Of a stretch of 64,000 bases of DNA, positions 25,420 through 34,866 are shown piece after piece. The notes under the pieces are model-generated. The model saw nothing but the letters and a program-made list of their open reading frames with translations, did no database searches and was not told the origin of the DNA. This stretch comes from Dyadobacter bucti (lineage in GTDB: Bacteria; Bacteroidota; Bacteroidia; Cytophagales; Spirosomataceae). The DNA lies in contig NZ_SWFP01000003.1 of assembly GCF_005869225.1 (NCBI RefSeq), positions 124,001 through 188,000 on the forward strand, written 5' to 3'. Within the stretch, counting starts at the first letter, position 1. Every line of letters starts with the position of its first letter. The position numbers and the translations under genes were made by a program.

Positions 25420-25459
25420 AGGGCCGGGTTTCAACGTATTGATGTTGAAACCCGGCCCT
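25420..25459 (+). terminator. Perfect 16-bp hairpin terminator after serC
   Basis: AGGGCCGGGTTTCAAC and its exact complement flank an 8-nt loop, followed by CGTTGTTT. It ends 8 bp before the next ATG, so any in-frame GTG upstream of that ATG is not a plausible start. Confidence 0.8.
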
Positions 25460-25467
25460 CGTTGTTT

Positions 25468-26376
25468 ATGAAAAGAAATGATATACTCTGGAAGTCAATA
25501 CTGGAAGATACTTTTGATGATTTTCTGAGATTCTTCTTCCCGGACGCAGATGAGCTTTTTGATTTTGACCTCGGATTCGAATATTTGGATAAAGAGCTAG
25601 AACAGCTTTTTCCTCCCGAAAAAGACAGATATGCCCCGAAATATGTGGATAAGCTAGTGAAGGTTTTTACAAATGAAGGTTCTGAGGAATGGATACTGGT
25701 TCACATTGAAGTGCAGGGATACGCCGACAAGTTTTTTGCTGACAGGATGTTCACCTATTATTACCGCATTTGGGATAAATATCGGAGGCGGACCATAGCT
25801 TTTGCGATCCTTACAGACGAAAATGAAAGCTTCCGTCCATGCAAGTTTGAACATTCATTTCTAGGCACCGCACTGACTTATCAGTTTAATACATTCAAAG
25901 TACTGGATCAGTCGGATCAATGCCTCGCTGAGAGTAATAATCCGTTCTCGCAGGTTATATTGACTGTTAAAGCTGCCCTGAGTGGTAAGAAATTGGGAGA
26001 AGAGGATTTGCTTTCATTAAAAATTCAACTTGCGAGACGTCTGCTTTCCAGGAATATACCGAAAGCTAAAATTGGAAAGTTGATGATTTTTTTGAAATTT
26101 TATGTGAGACTTGGAAAAGAGGAATTGGATGAAAAGTTTGATTCAGAAATTGATACACTAACACATAACGATAAAACTACCATGGGAATCGAAGAGTATT
26201 TATTATATGATGCTGAGATGACGGGACTGGAGAAGGGTATTGAAAAAGGCCGCGAGGAAAAGAATACTTCATTTACCAAAAAATTACTTCAGGAAACGTC
26301 TTTTCCGCCTGAGGAAATCGCCCGGCTAGTTGATGTCCCGCTGGAGTTTGTAATGGAAATAAAAGAAAAACTGTAA
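25468..26376 (+). CDS. Rpn/PD-(D/E)XK family nuclease-like protein
   Basis: 302 residues from the ATG at 25468. The PD-(D/E)XK-like core is visible: Asp61 in YVDKLVKVF and Glu81-Val-Gln83 in ILVHIEVQG. The C-terminal half is helical with charged Gly-Lys/Glu repeats (GLEKGIEKGREEK), typical of the recombination-promoting nuclease (Rpn, formerly transposase_31) group. These proteins are common solitary accessory genes in Bacteroidota; Rpn members stimulate RecA-independent recombination in E. coli. No transposon ends are evident. Confidence 0.75.
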   Translation: MKRNDILWKSILEDTFDDFLRFFFPDADELFDFDLGFEYLDKELEQLFPPEKDRYAPKYVDKLVKVFTNEGSEEWILVHIEVQGYADKFFADRMFTYYYRIWDKYRRRTIAFAILTDENESFRPCKFEHSFLGTALTYQFNTFKVLDQSDQCLAESNNPFSQVILTVKAALSGKKLGEEDLLSLKIQLARRLLSRNIPKAKIGKLMIFLKFYVRLGKEELDEKFDSEIDTLTHNDKTTMGIEEYLLYDAEMTGLEKGIEKGREEKNTSFTKKLLQETSFPPEEIARLVDVPLEFVMEIKEKL

Positions 26377-26409
26377 AAGTGTCGGTAATGTCGGCTTGTC
26401 AAATAGCAT

Positions 26410-26440
26410 TTTGGGGATAAATATTTAGCTTTATACTTTG
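26410..26440 (+). promoter_or_regulatory. Candidate promoter of the first ECF sigma gene
   Basis: TTTG (26410-26413) is followed 18 bp later by TATACTTTG, close to the TAnnTTTG box. The start codon lies 20 bp downstream. Confidence 0.45.
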
Positions 26441-26459
26441 AAAGCAAAAAAGACAGGCG

Positions 26460-27077
26460 GTGATCACTTTTGAGACATTAACCAAAGGGAAGGCGGACCA
26501 GCATTTATGGAAACGAATTCGTGAGGGCGATGAACAGGCGTTCACCCTTATTTTTGAGAAATATCACCGCACGCTGTACAACTACGGAAGCAAGCTCTGC
26601 CATAATTCTGCGATTATTGAAGACGCTGTTCAGGATGTATTTATAGATATCTGGCGCCTGCGAAATAACCTCACGGAAAATGTCACTTCTGTTAAATTTT
26701 ACCTGTACAGGGCGCTTAGAAGGAGGATTCACCTGGCTCTTGATAAATTTCCTTTGACCGAAGAAATCACACTACTCCGGGATCGGGAAACTCCTGCTAA
26801 TTTTTCTGATTCAGAAACCATCCTGATCGACACCGAATCGTCTTTGCTGCGTACAAAACGGATTCAGGAACTACTTTCACAGCTTCCCGAGCGCCAGATC
26901 GAGGCGCTGACTTTGAGATATTTTGATGACTTCAGCATTGAAGAAATTGCCGGTATCATGGGTGTGAGCGAAAAGTCGGTTCGAAATTTTATTTATAGAG
27001 CTCTTACTTCACTCCGTCAAAACCGCCAGGCTCTTATCATTTCAAGCCTGATATTCTGGTTGTTATTGGTTTTTTGA
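26460..27077 (+). CDS. ECF RNA polymerase sigma factor (Bacteroidota type), locus 1
   Basis: 205 residues with GTG as start; there is no in-frame ATG before the conserved region. Region 2 spans about 16-85 (FTLIFEKYHRTLYNYG, EDAVQDVFIDIW). Region 4 spans about 130-190 (LPERQIEALTLRYFDDFSIEEIAGIMGVSEKSV). A hydrophobic tail (LIISSLIFWLLLVF) may touch the membrane, as in many FecI-like factors of this phylum. The FecR gene follows at once. Together they would activate the SusC/D operon on a signal from the outer-membrane transporter. Confidence 0.88.
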   Translation: MITFETLTKGKADQHLWKRIREGDEQAFTLIFEKYHRTLYNYGSKLCHNSAIIEDAVQDVFIDIWRLRNNLTENVTSVKFYLYRALRRRIHLALDKFPLTEEITLLRDRETPANFSDSETILIDTESSLLRTKRIQELLSQLPERQIEALTLRYFDDFSIEEIAGIMGVSEKSVRNFIYRALTSLRQNRQALIISSLIFWLLLVF

Positions 27078-27170
27078 AACTTTCCTTCAAAATAATTTCA
27101 TTTTGCAGGGGTCATTTTTCAGATAGTCCGCTCTTTCTTTTTGAAAGACGATGATCCGTATCCAGCTAGT

Positions 27171-28316
27171 ATGAAGCATGATCCCTATTCTTTAACCGAA
27201 CTGATCCGCAACGAAGATTTTATTGCCTGGGTAACAAATCCGGATGTTGATAGCGATAGCCGTTGGCGGCTTTTTCTGGAAAATTATCCGGAAAAGAAAA
27301 AGACGGTGGAGGCTGCCAGGGAATACGTGATCCTGCTGGCGAAGGACACCGGCCGCGACATGCCAAGCGATAAGCAAAGCAACCGTATGTGGAGTGTGGT
27401 CGAAAGTCAGATGCATGCCGCTCGGGAGCCGTCATCCGGTTCGACGGAGAGTTCTTCTGAAGGGAAAGTAGTTGTGGGATGGAGATGGTTGCGGGTGGCA
27501 GCTTCGGCTGCATTGATTTTAGGCATTGGCTCCGCCAGTTACTGGTTTTACTATCAAAAAACAGGAAGGGGTGAAGGCTCAGCCGTGGTTCCTTACGCCT
27601 CGTCGAAAACCGGGGCCATTCAAAAACAGAATAATACAGACAAGCCAATGATGATCCTGCTGACAGACGGCAGTTCGGTTGTACTGCAGCCGGGAGGGAC
27701 ATTGAGCTATTCGGAAAATGCCGGCGGGAAGCGGAGGGAAGTTACCCTGACGGGCAGGGCTTTTTTTGAAATCCTAAAAAACAAAGAAAAGCCTTTCCTG
27801 GTATACAGTTATGGTTTGGCGACGAAAGTGCTTGGGACAAGTTTTGTGATCGAAGCGGAGAAGGAGAGTAAAGAAATCAAGGTCGAGGTTAAAACCGGAA
27901 CTGTTTCAGTATTTGCGATAGGCGATCTTGATAAAGAGCAACGCGAGTCGGAGTATGATAAGCCCGAGTTGAAAGGTGTTTTGCTTCGGAACGATCAGAA
28001 AATAGCCTTTTCACGTGAAAATGGGAAGATTGTTAAGTTGCAGACGTCTGTCATCGAACGCCATATTGGTTCTGATGTCTCCAGTATTCCATTTGTTTTT
28101 GATGAGACGCCTGCCTCTGAGGTCTTTTTGACCTTACAAAATGCATACAACATTGAGATAATATATGATAAGTCCAGAATGGGTGACTGTCCGCTCAATG
28201 CGACCTTGGTAGGCCAGCCATTCATTGAAAAACTGGAAGTGATCTGCAACGCGCTGGACGCCAGTTTTGACATTACCGACAATAGGGTGACTATTTCGGG
28301 GCGCGGCTGTAAGTGA
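27171..28316 (+). CDS. FecR-type anti-sigma factor with DUF4974 domain, locus 1
   Basis: 381 residues from the ATG at 27171; an in-frame TTG at 27141 is less likely. A cytoplasmic N-terminal sigma-binding part (1-105) is followed by one membrane helix (about 107-127). Then come the periplasmic FecR domain (GGTLSYSENAGGKRREVTLTG) and a C-terminal DUF4974 module (about 305-378) that resembles the STN domain. It relays the TonB-transporter signal to the adjacent sigma factor. Confidence 0.88.
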   Translation: MKHDPYSLTELIRNEDFIAWVTNPDVDSDSRWRLFLENYPEKKKTVEAAREYVILLAKDTGRDMPSDKQSNRMWSVVESQMHAAREPSSGSTESSSEGKVVVGWRWLRVAASAALILGIGSASYWFYYQKTGRGEGSAVVPYASSKTGAIQKQNNTDKPMMILLTDGSSVVLQPGGTLSYSENAGGKRREVTLTGRAFFEILKNKEKPFLVYSYGLATKVLGTSFVIEAEKESKEIKVEVKTGTVSVFAIGDLDKEQRESEYDKPELKGVLLRNDQKIAFSRENGKIVKLQTSVIERHIGSDVSSIPFVFDETPASEVFLTLQNAYNIEIIYDKSRMGDCPLNATLVGQPFIEKLEVICNALDASFDITDNRVTISGRGCK

Positions 28317-28429
28317 CCGGTTGTCCTTAAGGCAAAGGAATAACGGTACCCATGAATTTAAATAACAAACCTAACAAATTTAATCAACCTGAAAGCGCAT
28401 CTATGACGTAGAGCTACCATCCCTTTTAC

Positions 28430-28464
28430 AAAAAAGATCAGCCATGTTCCAGCATGACTGATCT
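28430..28464 (-). terminator. Minus-strand terminator in the SusC-1 leader
   Basis: AGATCAGCCATG (28435-28446) pairs with CATGACTGATCT (28453-28464) at 11 of 12 positions around TTCCAG. On the minus strand it is followed by a six-U tract (A-run 28430-28435). On the plus strand no U-tract follows. It would therefore end a transcript running antisense to the SusC leader. A matching structure precedes the second SusC gene. Confidence 0.6.
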
Positions 28465-28564
28465 AAGATTCCCCACACGTAACTGACATTACATGCAAGT
28501 TCATTGGAAAATGAATGAAGGGGAAGATTTCGTTGAATCAATCGCGTTAACCAACAAATTCATT

Positions 28565-28572
28565 CAAACTTA
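28565..28572 (-). promoter_or_regulatory. Possible antisense -7 box at the SusC-1 start codon
   Basis: CAAACTTA on the plus strand is TAAGTTTG on the minus strand, an exact TAnnTTTG match. It could drive a short RNA of about 120-130 nt ending at the terminator at 28430. The -33 match is weak, so this is tentative. Confidence 0.3.
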
Positions 28573-31500
28573 TGAAAAAAATTCGACGACCAGAATACTT
28601 TCTCATCACTCTCATGCGAATAACGGTTATCCAATGCATCCTGGCGGGTCTGTTTGCAGGCATTGCGTGGGCACACGACGGACTGGCTCAATCCGCTCTG
28701 AGTCAGAAAGTGACGATGGACATCCGTAACCAGGATGTGAAAAAGATCCTCAAGCAACTGGAAAAGCAAACGAACATGAAGTTTGTATTCAGCTCGAAAC
28801 TGATCCAGTCTGACAGAAAAGCGACGGTTAAAGCTCAGAACGAAATATTATCGGAAGTGCTTGATGGATTGTTAAAACCATTGCAGCTCCATTACAAGGT
28901 CAAAGACGATCTCATTATTATTAAACCGGATGTGTCTCAGGAAAAGACGCCGGAAATAACCAAGGAAGCTTCTCCGGAGGGAACGGTTATTTTTTCAGTC
29001 GAAAAGACGATTACAGGTATGGTCAAGGAAGAATCCGGTGCGGGTTTGCCGGGTGTCAGCGTGGTCTTAAAAGGTACGCAAACGGGAACATTGACAGACG
29101 GGCAAGGGAAGTATTCGATCACCGTTCCGAATGGAGAAACTGCCTTGATATTTTCCTTTGTGGGATTTTTGTCCCAGGAGGTGACAGTTTCTGAAAGCCA
29201 GAGTACTATCGATATCACGCTGAAAGTTGATGACAAAGCGCTGGAAGAGGTAGTTGTGGTAGGTTATGGAACACAGAAAAAAGAGTCACTTACGGGGGCG
29301 ATCGCAACTGTAACCAGCAAGGATCTTGACCGTGTTCACGGCGGATCGACGGTCAGTTCGGGATTGGCTGGGAAGATACCCGGTGTAACTTTCCGTATGC
29401 CCGACGGCCGGCCCGGTGCCAGTGCAAATGTGCAGATCAGGAATATGGGAAATCCATTGTTTGTAATTGACGGAATCCAGCAGGACGCAGCCCAGTTCAA
29501 CAACATTTCCCCCAATGATGTAGAAAGCATAACGGTGCTTAAAGACGCTTCTGCAGCAATTTATGGCGTCAGGGCTGCAAATGGCGTTGTTGTGGTTACT
29601 ACCAAAAGAGGGAAAAACGGAACAAAAAATACAATCAACCTCGACGCATACAACGGCTGGCAAAACTGGTCGAGGTTCCCGAATGTGGTCAACGATTCTT
29701 ACCAGTGGATGCTTGGAAAAGCAGAGGCTGAAATGAACCAGTACGGGCGGACGTCCATTACCCAGGCTGAGCTTGAAAAGTACCGGGTCGGCACGGAAAT
29801 GGGTTATCAGACTTTCAACTGGAAAGATTTTATCGTGAAAAAGAATTCACCGCTTTCTTCGATAAATCTCAACATGACAGGAGGTTCGGACAAGATCAGC
29901 TATTACATTTCCGCCACGCGTCTGAGCCAGAATTCTGTTCTGGGACGGGAGTTTACTTTTAACCGGAGTAATATTCAGAGTAATGTAGACGCCAAAATTA
30001 CCGAAGGGCTGAAAGTAGGAGTTCAGATCAACGGCCGGATCGAGATCCGTGACCAGCCCGGGATTCCCGGCGGCGACGATTACTGGCTGCCGCGTTTCGC
30101 GATTTTACGTAACAGACCTTTTGAGCGTCCTTATGCCAATGATAATCCCTTGTACCTGAATGATATCAAGCACAACGAAACCAACTGGGCTTATAACAAC
30201 AAGAAACTTGGTGGCTATCAGACAGATATCTGGCGGGTGCTGCAAACCAACATGAATGCCGAGTACAAAATACCGGGAGTGAAGGGACTCGTTGCAAAAG
30301 GCATGTATTCATATTATATCGGAGACAGGGTCCTTAATGGACACGAATACACTTATGAAGCGTACACTTACAATCCAACCGACGACACCTATAAAGTGAC
30401 CGGTGGAAGTACCAATCCATGGCGCGAAAGGCGGACTCAAAAGATCATCCGTAATGTGTACCAGGGCGGGCTAAATTACAATAATACTTTTGGCAAGAGC
30501 ACATTAGGTGCCGTTTTCGTTGCCGAGCGGCAGGAGGAAAGAGATCAGGAACAATGGGCACATTCCGTTCCCAAAACCAATGTGCTTCCGCTGATCTACT
30601 TCGCTACCATGGATACCTATGACGACAAGGATAACCAGCTGGCACGTATAGGGTACATCGGTAGGGTTAATTATGATTATGCAGGCAAATACTACGTAGA
30701 ATTATCGGCACGCCGGGATGCTTCCTGGAAGTTTGCGCCGGATAGAAGGGTGGGCTATTCCCCTCGGCTTCTGCGGGATGGAGGATTACGGAAGAAGAGT
30801 TCTTTAAAAAGCTCATTGGTCAGCGAAGCATTCTCGATGACCTCAAAATCAGAGGATCTTACGGGATTCTGGGCGATGATAATATTTTGTTCAATAATGA
30901 CCCGAATCAACCGCTGAGTCCATATGCATATCTTCCGGGATATAATTATAACCAGGGTAATGCGATCCTGAGCGGAGTGCCCGTAGTGACCTCCCGTGAT
31001 AAAGGCCAGATTATTAATAACATATCGTGGTTCAAGAGTAAAATAACCGACGTCGGTGCCGATTTCTCTTTCCTTGGGACAAAAATTACCGGTTCTGTGG
31101 ATTATTTCTATCGTCTTCGCACGGGGTTGCTGGGACGTAAGTATGATCTGCTGGTACCAAGCGAACTGGGATACAGTTTGCCGGATGAAAATGTAAACAG
31201 CGATTCGCAATCTGGCTGGGAAGCTGCGCTTGCTTACAATGGAAAATCGGGCGATATCAGCTACACGATCGGTGGGAACGTCTCATTCTCGCGGAGCAAG
31301 TTTGTCTCATCTTATAAACCCATTTTTAACAATTCTCAGGATCGCTACCGCAATTCTACCGAAGGCCGTTACAATAATATTTTCTGGGGATATGAGGCGT
31401 TGGGCCAGTTTCAGTCGCAGCAGCAGATTAATGAATATCCTGTTAATATTGACGGACAGGGCAACCGGACCTTGCTGCCCGGTGATTTGATCTACAAGGA

Positions 31501-32074
31501 TATGAATGGAGATAATGTGATCAATAACCTGGACGAAAAGCCAATCGGCTTTACGACAAATGGTCAGCCGAATGTGAATTTTGGATTGAACTTCATGGTA
31601 AGCTGGAAAGGGATCACTTTCAATGCAGACTTCTCGGGCGGCGCAATGTATTCGTGGAACCAGAACTGGGAACAAAGATGGGCATACCAGAACGATGGGG
31701 CTTTGAATAAGATTTTTCTGGACCGGTGGCGGCGCGCTGATCCTTTCGACCTGAACAGCGAATGGATCCCCGGGAAATATCCTGCTTTGCGCTACAATGA
31801 TGGCGGGCACAGCAATTACAATAAAAACTCGACTTTCTGGCTGCATAATGTGAGATACCTTCGCGCAAGAACCATTGAACTCGGCTATTCTTTGCCTAAA
31901 ACATTGCTTGAAAAAGTGAAATTGCAGCGTGCGCGGATTTATATCAATGGCTATAATCTGTTTTCAATTGATAACCTGAAAGAGTTTGGTGTGGATCCTG
32001 AAATTGCCGACGACAACGGTCTGCAATATCCTCAGAACAAGTTTGTGAACGTGGGGATCAACCTTTCAATCTAA
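28572..32074 (+). pseudogene. SusC/RagA TonB-dependent outer-membrane transporter, frameshifted
   Basis: Signal peptide, STN domain (about 50-105), carboxypeptidase-regulatory-like domain (about 145-212), plug (KDASAAIYGVRAANGVVVVTTKRG) and beta-barrel are all present. The frame breaks at 30758-30759. The first frame (28572-30917, 781 residues) runs into nonsense after RRVGY; the barrel continues in another frame from 30761 to 32074. Adding one T (TATTTCCCC) restores GYFPSASAGWRITEEEFF, the strongly conserved SusC sequence, and a protein of about 1167 residues. The lesion may be a real inactivation or a one-base sequence error. SusD follows after 19 bp. Confidence 0.88.
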
Positions 32075-32093
32075 TTTTTTAAAGCAATTCAAG

Positions 32094-34016
32094 ATGAAAA
32101 AGATATTTTATACACAGGTAATATTCATGCTTTTGCTGAGTTGGGGCTGCAACGACGACGATTTTTTAAACAGGCCGCCAACCAATATTTTGACAGAAGA
32201 ACAGGTGTGGGGAGATGAAGGCCAGGTTTTATCTGTACTTGCCGATTTATACAACCGGTATGTTGACCTGTCCAATTTCAGGGATTTCCCGCGTCCGGGG
32301 CTTTCTACCCTGGCAGGGTGGACAAGAATGGCGGATTTCAACGAAGCATTCTGGTCGGAGGCGGGGCGGTATGGTGATTTCCAGAACAGCGGCTGGGATT
32401 ACAATACATGGTCGATATGGGATTACGGATACATCAGGGAAATGAATTTATTTATCCGGAAATGTACAGAAGCTGAAAAGCTCTCACCGGCTGTCAAAGA
32501 ACGTTACCTTGCTGAGGCCCGGTTCCTGCGTGCTTCTTACTATTTTGAGCTGGTAAAACGCATGGGCGGGGTGCCGCTGATCCTGGAACCGATGACCTAC
32601 GATTTCAATGGTGATCCCACTTATCTGCAGCATGCCCGGGCCAAAGAATCGGAAATATATGATTTCGTCATCAGGGAGGCGGAAGAGATCAAATCCAAAC
32701 TTCCGGTTAACGCCAGTGAAAAATCCCGGGCCACGCAGGCTGCCGCGCTGGCAATGCAGGCCAGAGCAGCTTTGTATGCAGCGTCTATTGCGAAATATGG
32801 TGTTAATACGCCTCAGGTGGCTTTGCCCGGTGGCGAAGTAGGAATTCCGGCCAATCTGGCCACAGGTTATTATACTAAAGCGTTAAGTGCTGCGAAGGAA
32901 ATCATCAGCGGAAGCGCAGGTGTTTATGCGCTGTACAACAAAAAGCCGGACCTTTCGGAAAATTTTGCCAGCATATTTTATGACAAGGCAAACAACTCCG
33001 AGGTTATTTTTGCCGAAGATTACAAGCTGCAAAGCGGCAAGGTGCATTACTTCACAGGCTGGAACCAGCCACGCTATGGCGCCGAGGAGGAAGAAGGCGG
33101 CAGGATCAACCCTTCGCTTAATTTTGTGGAAGCATTTGAAAAGCTGGACAATACTTTTGCACCGATCCCGGTAGCGAATGCAGCAGGTACCCCGCTGTAT
33201 TATACCAATCAGATTGACATTTTCGCGGGCCGGGACGCCCGCCTTGGAGGAACCGTAATGTTACCCGGGACTACATTTAAAGGCCGGGCAGTTGATATTT
33301 GGGCTGGGTTTCAGCTGGCAAACGGCACGATCGTGAGTGGTGACGACCGGGGCGCGCAGAAAACTTTGCCAGGCAAAACCGTACCGGAACAAGTCGTAGG
33401 CTTTGACGGCCCGATAGATGGTTTCGAGTTTACTGCCCAAACCGGTTTTTACCTGCGTAAATACCTCGATCCGGTTGTCGGTTCCGGCCAGCGCGGGGTG
33501 AACAGTGAAGTATGGTTTATCAGATACAGGTATGCAGAAGTGCTGCTCAATGCGGCGGAAGCTGCTTTTGAACTCGGACAACCTGCGGTAGCAGCGGGGT
33601 ATATGAATCAGGTCCGCGAGAGGGCAGGATTGATTACTCCGCTGAAAGCCGCCGACGTTAATTTCGACCGTATCGCACATGAACGCAGGGTCGAACTGGC
33701 TTTTGAAGGACATTATCACTACGATATCCAGCGGTGGAGAATCGCACATCTGGTCATGGACGGAAACGCGATCAGCGCGGCAGATCTATCCAAAGATCTT
33801 GGTAAAGCAACAAAGAGGAATACGCAGCCGTGGGCACTTTGGTCTTACAAAATTTACGATCCGGCCTCTCCGAACAATGGAAAATGGATTTACAAACCTG
33901 TAAAGCTAAGCCGCGTAACCGGTTCCGACCGTTTCCAGCTTGGAAATTATTATTCCCTGATCGCGGACGACATTATCAACAACAATCCCAAGATTGTTAG
34001 AAATCCAAATCATTGA
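32094..34016 (+). CDS. SusD/RagB-type glycan-binding lipoprotein, locus 1
   Basis: 640 residues, long for SusD. It has a lipoprotein signal ending LLLSWGC (Cys19). The TPR-rich core and the C-terminal SusD segment are clear (RVELAFEGHYHYDIQRWRIAH). The protein sits on the cell surface and forms the lid of the SusC channel for glycan capture. Its reading frame is intact although the partner susC is broken, which suggests the susC lesion is recent or artefactual. Confidence 0.93.
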   Translation: MKKIFYTQVIFMLLLSWGCNDDDFLNRPPTNILTEEQVWGDEGQVLSVLADLYNRYVDLSNFRDFPRPGLSTLAGWTRMADFNEAFWSEAGRYGDFQNSGWDYNTWSIWDYGYIREMNLFIRKCTEAEKLSPAVKERYLAEARFLRASYYFELVKRMGGVPLILEPMTYDFNGDPTYLQHARAKESEIYDFVIREAEEIKSKLPVNASEKSRATQAAALAMQARAALYAASIAKYGVNTPQVALPGGEVGIPANLATGYYTKALSAAKEIISGSAGVYALYNKKPDLSENFASIFYDKANNSEVIFAEDYKLQSGKVHYFTGWNQPRYGAEEEEGGRINPSLNFVEAFEKLDNTFAPIPVANAAGTPLYYTNQIDIFAGRDARLGGTVMLPGTTFKGRAVDIWAGFQLANGTIVSGDDRGAQKTLPGKTVPEQVVGFDGPIDGFEFTAQTGFYLRKYLDPVVGSGQRGVNSEVWFIRYRYAEVLLNAAEAAFELGQPAVAAGYMNQVRERAGLITPLKAADVNFDRIAHERRVELAFEGHYHYDIQRWRIAHLVMDGNAISAADLSKDLGKATKRNTQPWALWSYKIYDPASPNNGKWIYKPVKLSRVTGSDRFQLGNYYSLIADDIINNNPKIVRNPNH

Positions 34017-34040
34017 TCATTACATTTAAAGACATTTTAT

Positions 34041-34742
34041 ATGAAAATCAGGTTTCAAATCAGGACGCTCCTGGCAATGCTTATCCTTTTTGCCTCCTGC
34101 GAAAAAGACAATTACACAGCGCCGAAGTCGATCCTTTCCGGCAGAATCGTTTATAATGGTGAGCCGATCGGGGTGGAATACAATCAGGTCCGGCTGCAAT
34201 TGTGGCAACCCGGTTTCGGAAAGCTGGCCGCTCTCGACGCGCAGGTAGACCAGGGTGGTTCTTACTCCGCCCTGCTTTTTGACGGCAGTTACAAAATGGT
34301 TTTCCCCCAGGGAAGAGGCCCGTTCAGGACAATACAAAAAGATGCTGCGGTGAAGGATACATTGTTTGTAAATATCAGCGGAAATCAGGAGCTTGATGTG
34401 GAGGTAATGCCTTATTACATGATCCGTACCCCAAAATTCAGCGGTGGCGAGAACAAAGTTTCGGTGACACTGAAACTGGAAAAGATTATTACCGATGTCA
34501 ATGCAAGGGATATTGAAAGAATTTCACTCTATATTAATAAAAGTCAGTTTGTGTCCAGGGCTACCAATGTGGGGGTTACCGATGTTGCCGGTAGCGAGGT
34601 CAAGGATCTGAACAGTATCAGCCTTTCCACAAATGTCCCGGCGCTGGCACCTTTGCAAAACTATGTCTTTGCGAGGGTAGGCGTAAAAATCAAGGATGTA
34701 GAGGACATGGTCTTCTCGCCGGTGGAGAAAGTGGCACTTTAA
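34041..34742 (+). CDS. DUF3823-type surface lipoprotein
   Basis: 233 residues with a lipoprotein signal (LILFASC, Cys20). A beta-rich body starts SILSGRIVYNGEPIGVEYNQV, as in DUF3823 proteins that follow SusD in many polysaccharide loci. The two immunoglobulin-like parts (about 32-125 and 128-230) suggest a surface glycan-binding protein (SGBP). It starts 25 bp after susD and is surely co-transcribed. Confidence 0.8.
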   Translation: MKIRFQIRTLLAMLILFASCEKDNYTAPKSILSGRIVYNGEPIGVEYNQVRLQLWQPGFGKLAALDAQVDQGGSYSALLFDGSYKMVFPQGRGPFRTIQKDAAVKDTLFVNISGNQELDVEVMPYYMIRTPKFSGGENKVSVTLKLEKIITDVNARDIERISLYINKSQFVSRATNVGVTDVAGSEVKDLNSISLSTNVPALAPLQNYVFARVGVKIKDVEDMVFSPVEKVAL

Positions 34743-34756
34743 TTATATCAGGAATT

Positions 34757-34797
34757 CCGGGTAAATACAGGTCAAAAAGTGCTCTGTATTTACCCGG
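34757..34797 (+). other. Perfect 14-bp hairpin after the DUF3823 gene
   Basis: CCGGGTAAATACAG and its exact complement flank a 13-nt loop. Neither strand has a T-tract after it. It may mark the 3' end of the susCD-DUF3823 mRNA by protecting it from decay rather than by classic termination. Confidence 0.6.
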
Positions 34798-34866
34798 ACA
34801 GTAATAGCGAAACTTTAAGTTTATATAAAAGCAGCAAATATTTTTCATGCCAAAAAATGTGATTAA

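Noticed and set aside
25414-25467. GTG start for the Rpn-type gene
   Set aside because: Those codons are made of the serC terminator hairpin; the ATG at 25468 begins the conserved domain.
25468-26376. Insertion sequence around the Rpn-type gene
   Set aside because: No terminal inverted repeats or target duplications are visible; the upstream palindrome is the serC terminator.
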